Positions 61,501 to 64,000 of a stretch of 64,000 nucleotides of DNA are shown here, one piece after another; the first letter of the stretch is position 1; each line of letters opens with the position of its first letter. The position numbers and the translations under genes are program-made. The notes under the pieces were generated by a model, which saw only the letters and a list, made by a program, of their open reading frames with translations, did no database searches and was not told where the DNA came from. The DNA comes from Cyclina sinensis. Its lineage: Eukaryota > Mollusca > Bivalvia > Venerida > Veneridae. Location of the stretch: assembly GCA_012932295.1 (NCBI GenBank), contig JAAONU010000016.1:42501241-42565240 (forward strand), read 5' to 3'.

Positions 61501-63160
61501 TACCGCTTTAACTCTTCTTACGCAAGAGTAATGTAAAAGAAAAGTTAAAATTGCCATTTTAACAGGTATGTTCTTAAAGCTGATACAGATACCCGTCATC
61601 ACTCCTCATAGTGCTTCCAAAGGTAATCTATAATGTATTTTTCTATGATCAATTAGCTAAGTACTATCTCTGTATCTTAGTTTAATAATATTTTATTCGG
61701 TACTTCTCAATGTACAATACATGCAGCAATATCTTTATAAGCAAAGTACAAAAAAGGATTGGGCGACAAGTTATTACAACATTAGAACTGCCCTCTCCCT
61801 AATGTGTCACATTATAATGTCAAATGATATCCGATTTAAACAACATTTTATTATATGCATATTTAGTATCTCTGTACCTGTTTCATACGTCATTAATATT
61901 ATGTTTATTACTTACTTACAAATAATTATCTATTAAGCTAATCTGTTCAAAAGGAATATTGATATGTATAAGGAGTAGGCCTGCTCTACGGCGGATCAAA
62001 GTTAACAAAGACGGAAACGTAGCATAACTTCTGTAATGATTTCTTGTACGGCATCAGAAATTCATAAGTGATATTGTCTACGTTTCATTGTTTTTTCATC
62101 GCTGCCCTTTTGAAAATACATAATTTCAATCTTAGAAACCTGGCTTACTTGAAGATAATTAAAGGAATAATAAAAACAAAGTCTTTATCACAGGTTCATA
62201 TCGCCGTAATACAGTTGACTGTATTGGGTAACCTGAATTAGGTCGTGTTAAAGGTTTAACTTGTAGATCTATTTATTTACGATTATCTATTTATGAATTG
62301 AGTTGATTTAGACTGCATATAAATATTGTCCTTTTTTAAAGAAAATATACTGAGATTTCATTGAAAAGTCCAGAGGCGACATAAACGAAAATGGGGACTA
62401 ACTTGAAAATCGTCGGTCAAGGAAGCATTCGGAAATGAATCATTATACTTTAAGAAACATTATTCTGAAATATTTGTAGTAACTCAACCTAAGCACATAA
62501 TTTCTCTAGAAAAGTTTTCAAAAATATTGAAATGTTTAAGATCTAGGATAAATGTACTTCTGCTTTGTTGGCGTGTCGTACTACCTACTAGATTTCTGCA
62601 AATGTGCAGGGTATAATAAAAGACAATGCACGATTCGCGCTTAACAACTTCGGCAGTAGTGATTTTGATACATATTTATATAAAATATTTAAATACCAAC
62701 TAAAGCCTTTTCAAAGGCAACAATTCATGTTAATATAATTCAAGTTATATAGTGTGCATTTAGGACTTGTTTTAATGTCTTTCCGTTCTTGCTGTTTACA
62801 ATATCTCCTTTAATTTCTGTCGCTTTAGACATGTTTGTTTTACTTTGTTAGAATTACATGACCCGATCTTATAAAGACATTTAATGGAGTTCGTTGAAGG
62901 ACCTATCAGTTAATAAGCAGAATCTATAAACTGGTATTAAAGCAGTTCGTTTTTAGGCAGTCCCGTATTAACGGAAATTGAAAACGCTTAGTAACATGAT
63001 TTGAGAAATATAGATTCTTTGAGGCTTTAGAGCAATTCCTGTATGTTTTCGTTGTCATTTCTGGCTTTTCGGCTAAACATCCGTTCAAAATATCAAAACA
63101 GCAAGACATCAAAGAACAGGGATCTTTTTATTGAAATTAATAAATTGATTGCTTTTCTTT
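58600..63160. other. AT-rich intergenic DNA, no supported gene
   Basis: About 4.5 kb with no frame longer than about 70 codons, no tandem arrays and no recognised element. Short frames at 61721-61936 (plus) and 62924-63112 (minus) have no features. Confidence 0.5.
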
Positions 63161-63164
63161 GCTA

Positions 63165-63895
63165 TCAGTGGTGTTATGCCATGTATGAATGAATATTAAA
63201 TAACGTTGTTGTCTTAGTAATGGTAGAGCATTGTTCAGGTTATAGTTTTTGTTTCGTGTTGAGTTATATGTTCATTGTTTCTTCTACATTTGTCAAATAG
63301 TATACATCTCAGATGAGGGTCACAGAGAAATAATCTAGAATAATAATCTTGTAAATTGCATTGACAAGTCTTTCTTTATCTTAATACACTATAATTTGCA
63401 AATGTACGGATGTGACTTAGTCCCTAGAAATGTCTTTGTTCATTTCAAATGGAAATTATTCCTGACTTATCGAAGCAGCAATTTGCAAACTTTTTGACAT
63501 TTAGTGATTGTCAATATTGAAATATGGCTCTGGCTGTTACAACGCTCATTTGAGACGTTTTTCATTGTACTGGATTATACATACATAGTAATTTTTTATA
63601 GATATTTCCTTTTCAGGGTTTGCATCAGAGGAAAACAGGCACTTCTTTTATTACAACTTAATGATTAGTCACATGGGACTTTTATAAAGGTTTATTCAAA
63701 ATGTATAAAAGAAGCATTTTTTTCTTGGATTACGGCTTTTGTTGAACCACGTATAGAGAAGTGGTTATTATTTCTATGAAGAAGTCAGGTCTGTTTTTTT
63801 TTCTAAAAAATGTGTTGGTATTCTTGTTTAAATCATCGGCTTGGAATTGGTTTAGATAATCAGGAAATCACTTCATCTGGTATGTAAATTACAAA
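63165..63895. repeat. Diverged third copy of the 53.7-57.4 kb duplicated segment
   Basis: Matches the right half of the duplicated segment in order: 'TTATGCC', 'TATGTTCA(C/T)TGTTTCT', 'TGACTTAG'/'TAACTTAG', 'TATTGAAATATGGCT', 'GATATTTCCTTTT'/'AATATTTCCTTTT', and 'AGGAAATCAC(C/T)TCATCTGGTA'. Divergence is much greater than between the first two copies. Confidence 0.7.
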
Positions 63896-64000
63896 GATAA
63901 CATATTCGCTTATTCTTACTACCAGAACAGACAAAAATCAATAATATCATTATTGCTATACACAAGCATGCTGTCAAATACTATTTTCATCAAGAAGCAG

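Overview
The window is AT-rich, repeat-dense eukaryotic nuclear DNA. It has spliced genes, no bacterial-style gene packing, tRNA-headed SINEs, MITE-like elements and many tandem satellites. Several repeats end in CCGTCCGTCC or GGACGGAC tracts, carry internal 'AAGGTCAAGGTCAC' monomers, or start or end in 'TATGCCCCC'/'GGGGGCATA'. I know this style from bivalve mollusc genomes. A bivalve origin is an inference from repeat style plus gene content; the species is not determined.

The only convincing protein-coding genes are three tandem copies of a seven-transmembrane receptor related to GPR157, all on the minus strand: copy A 13627-15299, copy B 27738-29455 and copy C 36612-38401. Each has three exons at identical positions. 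Exon 1 is 445 nt and exon 2 is 197 nt in all three; the terminal exon is 372 nt in A and 345 nt in B and C. Introns are in phases 1 and 0. The predicted proteins are 337, 328 and 328 aa, close to the roughly 335 aa of vertebrate GPR157. Remnants of further copies are present. A terminal-exon fragment with a nonsense codon lies at 34563-34805. A 5'-flank copy without its coding region lies at about 38945-39265.

Each receptor sits in a duplicated segment of about 5-6 kb: A roughly 12.5-19.5 kb, B roughly 25.2-31.5 kb, C roughly 34.8-41.1 kb. Within these segments short sequences have expanded into minisatellites independently. A 37-bp unit 3' of A and a 33-bp unit 5' of A are single-copy or absent beside B and C. 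An 82-bp unit is expanded only at B. A 16-bp GGAGCTC-type array lies 5' of every copy.

Layout: 1-215 SINE fragment; 3.7-8.9 kb a tandem segmental duplication with an internal 40-bp minisatellite; 8.9-9.4 kb a TCGT-rich tract; 12.5-19.5 kb receptor unit A with a SINE and a satellite array; 20.5-24.1 kb degenerate tandem repeats, a minus-strand SINE and a MITE; 25.2-31.5 kb receptor unit B with a hairpin transposon; 31.7-32.9 kb dispersed repeats; 33.8-41.1 kb the truncated unit and receptor unit C; 42-45 kb a nest of dispersed satellites; 47.9-48.4 kb a second MITE copy; 51.9-53.4 kb a satellite of about 345 bp; 53.7-57.4 kb a near-identical 1.8-kb tandem duplication with poly-G tracts, and a diverged third copy at 63.2-63.9 kb. 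The long remaining stretches (0.2-3 kb, 9.4-12.5 kb, 45-47.9 kb, 49.1-51.9 kb, 58.6-63.2 kb) show no gene I can support.

I did not find a clearly novel molecular system. The points most worth following are the receptor family expansion with its broken relatives, the parallel birth of different minisatellites at equivalent sites, and a TIR element carrying an internal tRNA-like Pol III promoter.
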